Shown piece after piece: positions 21,616 to 29,916 of a stretch of 34,759 nt of DNA (positions are counted from its first letter, which is position 1; the number at the start of each line of letters is the position of its first letter). This DNA comes from Clostridia bacterium. Its GTDB lineage: Bacteria > Bacillota > Clostridia > Oscillospirales > SIG627. Location: positions 1 through 34,759 of the forward strand of contig JAFSID010000017.1 in NCBI GenBank assembly GCA_017439965.1. Reading direction: 5' to 3'. Below the pieces are notes generated by a model, which was not told the DNA's origin, did not search any database, and was given only the letters and a program-made list of their open reading frames with translations. The translations under genes were made by a program, and so were the position numbers.

Positions 21616-23631
21616 TTACCTCTTATAAGTCTTTACAAGTACAAAAGCAAACGCGAGCAGTATGAGACAAGAGCCTAATGCTAAAAGCATTGTCTTGCTA
21701 TTCTCCTGCGATACGGTTGGTGCTTGTGCTTGTGATATATTCTGTCTGTCGGGCATATCGGGTCTTGCCATACCCTCGGGCATTTGACCTCTCTCGGTCA
21801 TATCAGGTCTCGTCATACCCTCTGGCATTTGACCTCCCTCGGTCATATCGGGTCTTGCCATACCCTCGGGCATTTGACCTCCCTCGGTCATATCAGGTCT
21901 TGCCATACCCTCGGGCATTTGACCTCCCTCGGTCATATCGGGTCTTGCCATACCCTCGGGCATTTGACCTCCCTCGGTCATATCAGGTCTCGTCATACCC
22001 TCGGGCATTTGACCTCTCTCGGTCATATCAGGTCTCGTCATACCCTCGGGCATCTGATTTCCATCAGGTCTGTTAAAGTCACGGTTGCCCTTGTTACCTC
22101 CAAAGCCACCGCCACCCATTCCCATTGAGCCCATATCACCCGAGCTGAGCGACGAGGCGTCAATAAGCCTTGATGGGTCGGCAGACTGTCCCTCTCTCGT
22201 TGACGGAATAGTGCCGTCAAGCTGTCCCGAAACGCTTTCAATACGCAGCGAGCAGAAATTCAAAAGAGCTTCAACTCCCTTTTCAAACTGCTCAAGGGTG
22301 CAGAATTTTGACGGATCGCGTTCAACGTATGGCGCTATAATATCTCTTGCCGAGGCTATGATTTTCTCAACGTCCACCGTTTCGATAAGCTCGCGGTAGA
22401 CCTCGTGATAAAGGCTCGTGTATTTCTCGTCTTCAAATATCCACGCAATCATAGGTCTGTCGCTCATATCGCCCGACGTAACGGGAGTGTCAATTGGAGA
22501 GTTGACCGAGCCTTGCGCACTTGACGATTGGAAGGAGCCGAAGGCAAGATTGTAATCCCACGGAATCATAGACAAAACGCCGTCGTCCTCGTGGAGATAA
22601 TAGTTGTGTATTATCGATCCCGTATAGCTGTCGCCGTTAACCACGAAATCGTGTACGGCAAAATAGCGTATAACCGCCTCAATATCCACGACCTCCTCAA
22701 TTCTTTCACCCTCCGAGAGTGCCTTGAGCGAGGCGATAAGCCTTGAAGAATCGGTATCGGTTATATCGGTCTTTGCATTATCAAAAATGTTGGAATAGCT
22801 TTCGGGATTATCGTCGATATACTTGAGCTTGACGTCATCCGAGCCCATTCCTCCGCCACCGCCGAAGCCTCCTCGGTTACCCTTCATTTGCGACGGATTG
22901 AAATCCTCGGGCATCTGTGACGGGTCAAAGCCCTTGAAGCCGTCATTACCGTCAACGGTTTCCCCCATAACGTTATTCATATCGAAGTCACGTCCGTTGC
23001 CACGACCTCCGCCCATTGCGGTGCTGTCGGGCTTGTAAAGCTCTCCTCGGCTGTTGTAGTTACGCTCAAGAAAGGCGTCCTCAATTCCCTCAACTGCAAG
23101 ATAAAGTCCCCAATCCTCTCCGTTGACCGTGATGTAAACGAAGCTGCAAAGGGGAGAGGCAACCCCCATTTCATTCATAAGACGGTAGACAAGGTAATCC
23201 TTCATCATAGTGTTGTCCTGAATGAGATTGTTCAGGCTTAATTTGTCAAGCCCGTAATAGCTTTTCGTGGAATCGTAGTGGTCAAACTCCACCTTGAAGC
23301 TGTATCGGTTACTGTCCATAGACCTCACGCTTGAAAGGGAGGTGTTACCCTTTGCGCGTATTCCGACGTTTTTATAGCTTTCACCGTCAATTACGACGGC
23401 AGCCTCGGTGTATTCCTCGTTTTCGCAGGTCTCGATAAAGGAGTCCCAATTGCTTGAAACGATGTCTATCGTATGCACTCTTTCGGTGTCGAAAAGGCGT
23501 TTTTCATAGCCCATCGTTTTTCCTGCGCTGACAAGCCCAAGTCTGTCACCGAGCATAAACGCAACGGTGACAATGACCGTTACGGCAATAATACACCAGG
23601 CAATGATATTAAAATAACGGCTTTTTGACAT
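21616..23631 (-). CDS. CotH kinase-family membrane protein with repeat region
   Basis: The 671-residue protein has an N-terminal membrane helix (about residues 8-27) and a C-terminal helix (LLALGSCLILLAFAFVLV). Between them lies a CotH domain with GIRAKGNTSL, YGLDKLSLNN, MNEMGVASPLCSFVYITVNGEDWGLYLAVEG and the motif IPWDYNLAFG. CotH proteins are atypical kinases that phosphorylate spore-coat or secreted proteins. Glycine-rich stretches are present at about residues 205-215 and 500-510, and seven 15-residue repeats (GQMPEGM[TA]RPDMTE[GR]) precede the last helix. It is co-transcribed with DUF4956 and VTC genes, a recurrent clostridial trio; the joint role is unresolved. Confidence 0.9.
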   Translation of the reverse strand: MSKSRYFNIIAWCIIAVTVIVTVAFMLGDRLGLVSAGKTMGYEKRLFDTERVHTIDIVSSNWDSFIETCENEEYTEAAVVIDGESYKNVGIRAKGNTSLSSVRSMDSNRYSFKVEFDHYDSTKSYYGLDKLSLNNLIQDNTMMKDYLVYRLMNEMGVASPLCSFVYITVNGEDWGLYLAVEGIEDAFLERNYNSRGELYKPDSTAMGGGRGNGRDFDMNNVMGETVDGNDGFKGFDPSQMPEDFNPSQMKGNRGGFGGGGGMGSDDVKLKYIDDNPESYSNIFDNAKTDITDTDSSRLIASLKALSEGERIEEVVDIEAVIRYFAVHDFVVNGDSYTGSIIHNYYLHEDDGVLSMIPWDYNLAFGSFQSSSAQGSVNSPIDTPVTSGDMSDRPMIAWIFEDEKYTSLYHEVYRELIETVDVEKIIASARDIIAPYVERDPSKFCTLEQFEKGVEALLNFCSLRIESVSGQLDGTIPSTREGQSADPSRLIDASSLSSGDMGSMGMGGGGFGGNKGNRDFNRPDGNQMPEGMTRPDMTERGQMPEGMTRPDMTEGGQMPEGMARPDMTEGGQMPEGMARPDMTEGGQMPEGMARPDMTEGGQMPEGMTRPDMTERGQMPEGMARPDMPDRQNISQAQAPTVSQENSKTMLLALGSCLILLAFAFVLVKTYKR
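21751..22062 (-). repeat. 45-bp tandem repeat in the CotH gene
   Basis: About seven copies of a 45-bp unit encode GQMPEGM[TA]RPDMTE[GR]. Copies differ by a few bases, mainly T/A at the eighth codon and G/R at the last. Confidence 0.92.
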
Positions 23632-23632
23632 A

Positions 23633-24304
23633 TCAGCTCATATAGTCGCCGTTGTAGGAAACGAGCACTGCACGGGTAACGCCGTTTATTGAGGAAAGGG
23701 CGTTTATAAAATCGGTGTTGTCATCCTTAAGACGAATCTCAAGATTTAATTCGATAAGACCGCTCTGTACGCTCTTGCTCTTGGTAACAGCCTTGACGGT
23801 GTTGGCACGGAGACATTCAACGGCAGATTTCTCGGCTTCACCGTTTTCGCAGGTGATAACGGCTATGTAGGGATGAGTGTGGGATTTTCTGTTTACAAAG
23901 ATAAGAAGCACGATACCGATAACCACGCTTCCGATTACCGCAAGAGGTATCATACCTGCCGCAAGCACGATTCCCGCGCCTATCGACCAGAAAAGAAAGG
24001 CAATGTCAAGCGGCTCCTTAATGGCTGTGCGGAAGCGGACGATTGAAAGCGCACCGACCATACCGAGTGAGAGCACTACGTTTGAGGTCACGGCAAGAAT
24101 TACGGTCGCGGTTATCATCGTGAGGGCAATAAGCGTCGTGCCGAAGCTTGACGAGTACATAACGCCCGAGTAGGTCTTTTTGTAAACAAGGAAGATGAAA
24201 ACGCCGATGCCGAAGGCGAGAATGAGGGTCAACACCATATCGAAAACGCTTATGCTGGTGACGTTTTCCAAAAAGCTTGATTTGAAAATATCGTTGAAAT
24301 TCAT
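23633..24304 (-). CDS. DUF4956 membrane protein
   Basis: The 223-residue protein has four predicted membrane helices in the first 135 residues (LTLILAFGIGVFIFLVY; LIALTMITATVILAV; a segment ending in GMVGALSIVRFRTAIKEPLDIAF; IVLAAGMIPLAVIGSVVIGIVLLIFV). A soluble C-terminal domain follows, possibly ferredoxin-fold (LIELNLEIRLKDDNTDFINALSSINGVTRAVLVSYNGD). The pattern VGALSIVRFR(T/S)AIK is typical of DUF4956. The gene lies between CotH and VTC in the same direction and its stop is 1 bp from the CotH start, which implies tight coupling. Confidence 0.88.
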   Translation of the reverse strand: MNFNDIFKSSFLENVTSISVFDMVLTLILAFGIGVFIFLVYKKTYSGVMYSSSFGTTLIALTMITATVILAVTSNVVLSLGMVGALSIVRFRTAIKEPLDIAFLFWSIGAGIVLAAGMIPLAVIGSVVIGIVLLIFVNRKSHTHPYIAVITCENGEAEKSAVECLRANTVKAVTKSKSVQSGLIELNLEIRLKDDNTDFINALSSINGVTRAVLVSYNGDYMS

Positions 24305-24319
24305 TTTTAAAACTCCTTT

Positions 24320-24991
24320 TTAATCGTACATTCTACTGCTTGCATATTTTGAGAAGGCTCCCGACCTGCGTGAATCGAGCTGAACGACGTCACGGATGAT
24401 ATCGGGAAGAAATTCATCCCACTTGACCTCCATTATGATAGGGGAGGGAGATATAGGCACCGTCGGACAGTCGGGGCTTAAAAAATCCGTTCCGCCGAGT
24501 CCCGTTCTGATGCCGTAATCAAGGGTCACCCGCACGTTGCCTGCGCTGAATACGAACGGCTCGCGCGTGTAATCAACTATCGTGCGCGGTCGGAGACCTT
24601 CACCCTTCAGCCTTGAATAGAAGACAAGGATGATTCCGTCCTCGCTTTTTGCCATCCAGTCAATATCTCCGCTCACGATTTTTTCGGCTTGCTCACGCGT
24701 GAGTCTTGTACTCTGCTTGTTGCCAAGCGAATTGTCCTTGAGCTTTCTTTCCAGCTTTATTACCGAGGTGTCTGTGTTGTAGTAGCGTATACGCCATTTC
24801 TCACGAATTGCCACTCCGTCCAGCTTTTCTCGAAGCGCCTTATCCTCAAGGGTGTCAAAGTAGAGACTCCGTATTTTGTAAACGCCGTCCCTTGCGTATG
24901 GGTCGGGATGCATTACCGCCCGAAGCCTTTGCCGTAAAACGTAAAAATCGGATTCGGATATCTCACATTTTACCTCGTGCCGATATTTCAT
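24320..24991 (-). CDS. VTC-domain polyphosphate polymerase-like protein
   Basis: From the ATG at 24991 (AAAGGAG upstream) the protein is 223 residues. It has the VTC tunnel-fold pattern of basic and acidic residues: YRHEVKCEIS, KIRSLYFDT, REKWRIRYYN, IKLERKLKDN, RTIVDYTREPFV, and MEVKWDEFLP. In yeast, Vtc4 uses ATP to make polyphosphate; bacterial homologues are soluble and occur with CotH and DUF4956. A longer frame begins at 25054 but its first 21 residues lack a Shine-Dalgarno and are rejected. First gene of the trio. Confidence 0.88.
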   Translation of the reverse strand: MKYRHEVKCEISESDFYVLRQRLRAVMHPDPYARDGVYKIRSLYFDTLEDKALREKLDGVAIREKWRIRYYNTDTSVIKLERKLKDNSLGNKQSTRLTREQAEKIVSGDIDWMAKSEDGIILVFYSRLKGEGLRPRTIVDYTREPFVFSAGNVRVTLDYGIRTGLGGTDFLSPDCPTVPISPSPIIMEVKWDEFLPDIIRDVVQLDSRRSGAFSKYASSRMYD

Positions 24992-25118
24992 TAAGTCACT
25001 CCTTTGCTTTTTTGTTCGTTGTATATTAACACTATTTTGTGAATATTTATACAAGTGTTTTAAACGGACTAATAAATTTACTGTAAATAAAATGTAAATA
25101 AGGAGGCGTTTTGTCTCC

Positions 25119-26462
25119 TTATGATTTAAAGGTGTACGGGTCGTACGGCAAGCGCTTCAGACCCCTTTGCCATTCGGAAATAAAGGAAAAGGCTTGTATA
25201 CGGTCACCGTCAAATCGGTATACTTTGCAGGTGGTTGCCGTTTCGGGACCGTAGTGGTCAAAGTCGGCGTGAAGGACAATAAGCGCCTCCTCTGTATAAT
25301 CGTATGCCATAAAGAGCGTATATACGTCACCGCAGGATGCGTAAACGTCAAATTTTCCAATGCAATACCCGTCGGCAATAAGCCCTATCTCACAGCCTGA
25401 CAGTCTTTGAAAATACGCCGTGTGACCCAAAAAGGACACCTCTCCGATTTTCTTTTCGTCGGATAGGGGAGCATCGGAGACTTCTATCGTGCTCCATTCT
25501 GCGTTTTTGAAAATTTCCTCGGAATCCCATTCCTTGCCGAAATTGTTCTTGTAAAGCGTTTTTAAAAGCAGAATGGATAGCTCGGATTCGTGCGCGAGTA
25601 CGTTTGAATACCATTGCGTGCGGTAGGCGTCAAAGAGAAGAGACAGCACCTTTTTGTGATTCTTTGCAAAGGCGTATTTCATTTGCGGAAGGAACGCCTC
25701 GGGCTGACCTGTTATGTAATAGTGCTTTAAAAGCTCGTAGGTTACCTCCTCCTGAAGCCTGCTGAAATCCTCGTCAACGTCATACATTCGGATGATTGAC
25801 TGCATAAGCCTTTCTCCGAGCTCCTTGTCCTGACTCTCGTCCATTCCGAAAAAGCTGCCGTAGGCTTTGATAAACGCCTGCTCGGTCGTAAGGTTTCTGA
25901 GGGATAGGGAGTGTAGTCCCTTGTTATAGAATAGCTGTGCCTGAGCAAAGAGGTCTTTGTCCGCAAGAGTGAGCTTTAAGCCGTCGATCAATTGCTTTCT
26001 TGCATCACTCGGAAATTCGGGGAGGGCTTTCTGCTCTCCGTAAAACCATACCGGCATATGTATCCGACCTACAAGCTCTTCGATTATTGGTATATCGGAT
26101 TTTGAAATACCCGCAATTACGGGAATGATTGGAACTCGTTTGTTGATAGCAAGAGGAATTTCGGTCTCAAGCACGTATTTTGATTGGAGGATATTCGGAG
26201 TCAGAAGAAGTATGAGCGCGTCGGCATTCGTTATTGCCCACGCAATCTCCTCGTCGTATTTTTTGCCCGCCGTAAGTCCGCTGTCCTGCCATATTGCAAC
26301 GTCAAGCTCACTCAGAATGTGTGTCGCAAGCGCTTGGCATAACGGCAAAAGCTCCTCGTCGGAGTGACGGTAGCTTACGAATACTTTTCTTTTACCGTCG
26401 GGGAGTACAGGCTCTCCCGTCTCGGTGTCCTTTCTCGTTATAAAGGTCAGATTGTTAAGCAT
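25119..26462 (-). CDS. TIR-domain protein with C-terminal unknown domain
   Basis: The 447-residue protein opens with a TIR domain (residues about 25-150): RKVFVSYRHSDEE, IWQDSGLTAGKKYDEEIAWAITNADALILLLTPN, then SKYVLETEI, where Glu99 or Glu101 is the candidate NAD-hydrolysing residue. VPIIPVI and PVWFYGEQK follow. The middle (about 165-310) is helical and repeat-like (AQLFYNKGLHSLSLRNLTTEQAFIKAYG). The C-terminal third is beta-rich with aromatic residues (YFQRLSGCEIGLIADGYCIGKFDVYA). Bacterial TIR proteins can act as NADases in anti-phage defence or as signalling proteins. No partner sensor or effector gene is adjacent. It has its own promoter and probably acts alone. Confidence 0.82.
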   Translation of the reverse strand: MLNNLTFITRKDTETGEPVLPDGKRKVFVSYRHSDEELLPLCQALATHILSELDVAIWQDSGLTAGKKYDEEIAWAITNADALILLLTPNILQSKYVLETEIPLAINKRVPIIPVIAGISKSDIPIIEELVGRIHMPVWFYGEQKALPEFPSDARKQLIDGLKLTLADKDLFAQAQLFYNKGLHSLSLRNLTTEQAFIKAYGSFFGMDESQDKELGERLMQSIIRMYDVDEDFSRLQEEVTYELLKHYYITGQPEAFLPQMKYAFAKNHKKVLSLLFDAYRTQWYSNVLAHESELSILLLKTLYKNNFGKEWDSEEIFKNAEWSTIEVSDAPLSDEKKIGEVSFLGHTAYFQRLSGCEIGLIADGYCIGKFDVYASCGDVYTLFMAYDYTEEALIVLHADFDHYGPETATTCKVYRFDGDRIQAFSFISEWQRGLKRLPYDPYTFKS

Positions 26463-26527
26463 ATGAGTTCCTTTTTTGTGTTTGAGTGTTGGTACTCGTT
26501 TTTTCGAAAAATACCTTCTGCTTTGGG

Positions 26528-26556
26528 ATTATAGCACACAAATCAAATATTTTCAA
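26528..26556 (-). promoter_or_regulatory. Sigma-A promoter of the TIR gene
   Basis: On the minus strand: -35 TTGAAA (26556-26551), 17-bp spacer, -10 TATAAT (26533-26528). The leader is about 60 nt. Confidence 0.85.
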
Positions 26557-26665
26557 GATTTCATAGCTTTAATGAATTATGAATACTGAATAACACAAAA
26601 CAAAGCTATTTGAACAGTTTTGACCTACGTATTCAAGCCTTTACATATTATTTGGGCCGAATTGT

Positions 26666-28102
26666 TTACGAATTTACAGAATAGTCTTTTTTGAATCCGT
26701 GCGCACCGAAAATTTGCCACGTTCCAACGCCTAACCGACCTATAATCGACTTCCGTTCATCAGCGCAAAGCTTAGGGTCAGTATCTACCGAAGTCATCAA
26801 AATAGGTGCGTATTGGTTATACTCTGCTTGCTTGGGTGTTAATCCATGAACGTTAATATATATGTCACCGGTAATGGCGATGTGCTTAGCATAATCGATC
26901 AATACGGTTTCACCGGGCAAATGTCCTCCTTTACCTTCGTAAACCTCAAAATGCAATTCTTCAAAATCAAAAAAACCGATTTGAGTAAGAGGCTCAGTCA
27001 GATTTTCAATATCGTTCCACATAATCTTTATCTTATCGGGATTCGTTGTCTGATAAGAGGTAAGTATTTTACAGATATTGATATACGGCTTATGTAGAGA
27101 ATTTTTTTCTCTGTATCCGTCATTCCCGAGGTATTCGTTCTTTAAGCATAGAGCCGTTTTAGAGCTTGCTATTATTTCATCAAACAACGGCAGCAAACCG
27201 CAGTGGTCAACGTCTGCGTGAGTTACAAGGATGGTTTTCTTGATTTCATCAAAGTCGGGAACGACCTTGTGTATAACCTCAAGCATTTCATCTCCGTAAC
27301 AAGCATATCCGCTATCAATAAACAGTACCTTATCGTTGCTTTTTATAATAATAGTATTACTTCCGCAAGGAGGCTCTATCAAAACAATTTCCGTGTTATC
27401 GGAAATTTTATGCGTACTGATTCTCGGCTCGAAAGCTTTTCCTTTAGAAGCGCCAAGCAGCTCGGCAAACTTACTAATACTGTCAAAGGTTCTGTATGGA
27501 GACAAGCCTTGCTCGTCAAGTGTTTGCATTGCAAGATTAACGTGTACCAAAAGCTCACGGCTGATTTCCTCGGAAAGTCCCATAGTTTGTGCTAATCCCA
27601 TAACGTAAGTATTATAAAAAATACTGTTGTCGTAAACCTTCTCAGAGCTGTTATAGTTGATTACACGAACCTTACATAGCTTTTCCGCCTCTGAAAGAAA
27701 TTCGGAAATCTTATCAACGTCCTCAACGTATAAGCCCATCTTAAAGTATTGATAATCCGTGCCGTTTTCCTGTGAGCTGATATAAGAAATATTGAAGTTG
27801 AAATCATTGATAAGAGTCAAGATGTTTGTAACACTTCCCGGCTTATCATCAAGACAAAACTCAATTAATACAACGCTTGTCTTATTTGCATTGCTTTGAA
27901 GATATCCTATTTTTTGTAGTTCAATATCCGCCTTATTTAGCTGCTCTTCAGTTCCTTCGGCATCAATAAAAAGCGTGTGTGAGTCAACGGCTTTGTTATA
28001 ACTCACGCGGGTGATATTGATTCCCAAGGCGGAAAAGCATTTACTTGCTTTCAAAAATGCGCCAATATGGTTTGGCATAGACGTTACGTAAGTCTTTTTC
28101 AA
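26666..28102 (-). CDS. ACT-ACT-metallo-beta-lactamase fold fusion protein
   Basis: The 478-residue protein has two tandem ACT-like domains: about residues 1-70 (TSMPNHIGAFLKASKCFSALGINITRVSY) and 75-150 (LIEFCLDDKPGSVTNILTLIND). A helical linker leads to an MBL-fold domain (about 225-478). Metal-site residues are H295-A-D297-V-D299-H300, His394 (GGHLPGE), Asp413 (ITGD) and His468 (GAHG). The usual HxHxDH has Asp at the second His position, an acidic replacement as in flavodiiron proteins. ACT domains bind amino acids, so allosteric control is likely, but the reaction is unknown. The start is a TTG at 28102, seven bases after GAGGTG. No flavodoxin domain is fused. Confidence 0.85.
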   Translation of the reverse strand: MKKTYVTSMPNHIGAFLKASKCFSALGINITRVSYNKAVDSHTLFIDAEGTEEQLNKADIELQKIGYLQSNANKTSVVLIEFCLDDKPGSVTNILTLINDFNFNISYISSQENGTDYQYFKMGLYVEDVDKISEFLSEAEKLCKVRVINYNSSEKVYDNSIFYNTYVMGLAQTMGLSEEISRELLVHVNLAMQTLDEQGLSPYRTFDSISKFAELLGASKGKAFEPRISTHKISDNTEIVLIEPPCGSNTIIIKSNDKVLFIDSGYACYGDEMLEVIHKVVPDFDEIKKTILVTHADVDHCGLLPLFDEIIASSKTALCLKNEYLGNDGYREKNSLHKPYINICKILTSYQTTNPDKIKIMWNDIENLTEPLTQIGFFDFEELHFEVYEGKGGHLPGETVLIDYAKHIAITGDIYINVHGLTPKQAEYNQYAPILMTSVDTDPKLCADERKSIIGRLGVGTWQIFGAHGFKKDYSVNS

Positions 28103-28182
28103 AGTAAATCACCTCATTTTCAATAACGTTTCATTTTTATCTTTTATCTGACCAAAATCTTGATAAGCCCGTGAAAAAAAGT

Positions 28183-28216
28183 AAAATCGACAAGCCTTTT
28201 CACAAACTTGTCGATT
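28183..28216. repeat. Inverted repeat (hairpin) upstream of the ACT-MBL gene
   Basis: AAAATCGACAAG and CTTGTCGATTTT form a 12-bp stem with a 10-nt loop. It could be a terminator remnant or the edge of the hairpin element that follows. Confidence 0.6.
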
Positions 28217-28281
28217 TTGTCTATGGGCTACAAAAAAGATATTTTTACTGTTTTGCGTATGACTTCGAACTCTTACAGAAA

Positions 28282-28445
28282 ATGAAATCCGTGCAAGCAC
28301 GGATGAAATCTGCTATGCAGATGAAATCTTCGGCTACGCCTCAGATGAAATTAAATCCACCCATCCGCCGTCGAGGCGGATTTCATCTAACAAAGTTGGA
28401 TTTCATCGTCGCAGACGATTTCGCCCACCCGCAAGGGTGGATTTA
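28282..28445. repeat. String of mini-hairpins joined by ATGAAATC motifs
   Basis: Four ATGAAAT(C) copies (28282, 28303, 28321, 28345) alternate with small hairpins: CCGTG/CACGG, CTGC/GCAG and GGC/GCC. GATTTCAT copies on the right half (from 28379 and 28399) are complementary to them. ATCCGCC/GGCGGAT, ATCGTC/GACGAT and CCACCC/GGGTGG add further stems. TAAATCCACCC near 28352 is the exact complement of GGGTGGATTTA at 28435-28445. The design resembles a REP/MITE-like intergenic element; similar ATGAAATC elements are recalled from clostridial genomes, unverified here. Confidence 0.7.
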
Positions 28446-28447
28446 GT

Positions 28448-28482
28448 TGAAAAACCGACAAGTTGAAACTTGTCGGTTTTTC
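28448..28482 (-). terminator. Terminator of the tRNA-Ser gene
   Basis: CCGACAAG and CTTGTCGG form an 8-bp stem with a TTGAAA loop (28456-28477). A T run follows on the minus strand, directly after the CCA end of the tRNA. Confidence 0.88.
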
Positions 28483-28571
28483 TGGCGGAGGGAGTGGGAT
28501 TCGAACCCACGTGTGCTTGCGCACAAACGGTTTTCAAGACCGCCTCGTTATGACCGCTTCGATATCCCTCC
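28483..28571 (-). tRNA. tRNA-Ser (anticodon TGA)
   Basis: Minus-strand 89-nt type II tRNA. The acceptor GGAGGGA pairs with TCCCTCC, with discriminator G and an encoded CCA. The anticodon stem/loop is GCGGT-CTTGAAA-ACCG with anticodon TGA. The long variable arm contains GTGTGCTTGCGCAC-type pairing and the T arm is GTGGGTTCGAATCCCAC. Confidence 0.96.
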
Positions 28572-28597
28572 GAATATGGTATCAAATTGACTTAAAT

Positions 28598-28626
28598 ATT
28601 TTACTATAAGTTGATGCTTTTGTCAA
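28598..28626 (-). promoter_or_regulatory. Sigma-A promoter of the tRNA-Ser gene
   Basis: On the minus strand: -35 TTGACA (28626-28621), 17-bp spacer, -10 TAAAAT (28603-28598). Confidence 0.88.
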
Positions 28627-28662
28627 GTTATTTTTTAAATTTTAAAAATATAAATTATAATT

Positions 28663-28695
28663 AAAAAATGACAGGTAATTAACCTGTCATTTTTT
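28663..28695 (-). terminator. Terminator after the large lipoprotein gene
   Basis: AAAAAATGACAGGT (28663-28676) pairs with ACCTGTCATTTTTT (28682-28695). On the minus strand it lies 24-55 bp after the stop at 28719. Confidence 0.88.
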
Positions 28696-28718
28696 AAAAC
28701 GGTTTAAGGTGTTTGCGC

Positions 28719-29900
28719 TCAGTTTATTGCATTATCGTACGCTTCTTTTGATATCCAGCTTATTGTGTCGTGCACGGGATTCCAGCTTGTTGTGAAAGGA
28801 AAAAAAGTTGTTTCATTCTTGGAAATGTTTTTAACAAAAAATCCAGTTTTCATCACATATGCTGGATTATCGGTCGGATTCGCCGAAGCATTGCGGTCAT
28901 TAAATGAAGAATAAATGAGATAATTACCGTCGGGTGATAAAAGCGGATTTGCGACATAATTTTCAACCTTGGTTAAATTACCGCTTTCGAGATTTAATAA
29001 ATATGTATTTCTATTTATTCCGTTATCATAATTTATTGGGTCGTAAACATAATCATCTTCAAGCCAACCTAGGTAAAGGAAGGTGAAAAGCAGTTGTGAG
29101 GAGTCAACTATCTGGTCAAGTATAACTCTATAAGTATGTGGAAAGTCGAAAGTTATTTCATATTGTTCAATTTCGTTATCTGAAACTTCGAATATAAAAC
29201 TCATATTTTCTTTTGATGAATCTGTATATTCCCAATTATTTGTTACGGTAATACCGTGCAAATTTGACATTTTATAATCGTCACTTATGTAGTAGTACCA
29301 TCTATCCCATATATCCGTGCTTATAAGCTTACCTTTTTCATATGTGTCAAGTTCTCCGTGAACACTATCTTTATTCCAATCTACAACACGCCATACTTCT
29401 ACTTTTTCAAGATTCTCTGTCGTATTTACAATGTTGCTACCGAAAAGATAATCGGAGACGGATTCTTTATTTAATGGAATTTGACCGTAATAGTACCCTT
29501 CGAGAATTGGATATTGTGTAATGTAGAGTAAATTTAACTTTTCATATGCACGATGCCCTTCTTTAAGAGTTGTAATTCCTTCGCCTAAAACTGCATAAAC
29601 AGGTAAAGGGTCGTCAAGTTCATCTGTTGAGTACTTTATGAATGGCATATATTTACCCCATTCAAAATTTTCAACCGGCGTAAGCTCGGGTTCAGAATAT
29701 GGAATGTTTGAAAAATCTTCTGGTAAGGAAAATGTTAAATGCTTTACATTATCAATCACTTCTTCACTTTCCGGCGAAATGAGGTTTTCTTCTGTGATGG
29801 TATTTTGTTCAACATTTTCAGGTTTTTTATTTTTATCATTTACACATGCTGTTAGTATTATTGCTATTGAAATTAAGACTAAAAGAAAAGTTTTTTTCAT
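28719..29900 (-). CDS. Lipoprotein with beta-propeller-like C-terminus
   Basis: The 393-residue protein has a lipoprotein signal (MKKTFLLVLISIAIILTAC, lipobox LTAC, Cys19), so it should be anchored to the outer face of the membrane. A low-complexity linker rich in Glu, Asn and Pro follows (about 20-50). The body is rich in Tyr and Asp, and LLSPDGNYLIYSS near residue 325 resembles a TolB/WD-type propeller strand. I do not recognise a family. RBS GAGGAG. The DNA here looks more AT-rich than the neighbouring operons. It lies just downstream of the frameshifted lipoprotein gene in the same direction, and both may be read from the leader promoter near 30745. Confidence 0.75.
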   Translation of the reverse strand: MKKTFLLVLISIAIILTACVNDKNKKPENVEQNTITEENLISPESEEVIDNVKHLTFSLPEDFSNIPYSEPELTPVENFEWGKYMPFIKYSTDELDDPLPVYAVLGEGITTLKEGHRAYEKLNLLYITQYPILEGYYYGQIPLNKESVSDYLFGSNIVNTTENLEKVEVWRVVDWNKDSVHGELDTYEKGKLISTDIWDRWYYYISDDYKMSNLHGITVTNNWEYTDSSKENMSFIFEVSDNEIEQYEITFDFPHTYRVILDQIVDSSQLLFTFLYLGWLEDDYVYDPINYDNGINRNTYLLNLESGNLTKVENYVANPLLSPDGNYLIYSSFNDRNASANPTDNPAYVMKTGFFVKNISKNETTFFPFTTSWNPVHDTISWISKEAYDNAIN

Positions 29901-29916
29901 AACACTCCTCGTTAAT

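Noticed and set aside
21678-22128. Plus-strand repeat ORFs over the CotH repeat
   Set aside because: Antisense translation of the 45-bp repeat, without a promoter or ribosome-binding site.
28171-28446. 91-residue plus-strand ORF over the hairpin element
   Set aside because: Its sequence (MKSVQARMKSAMQMKSS...) is just the translation of the ATGAAATC hairpin modules, and there is no ribosome-binding site.
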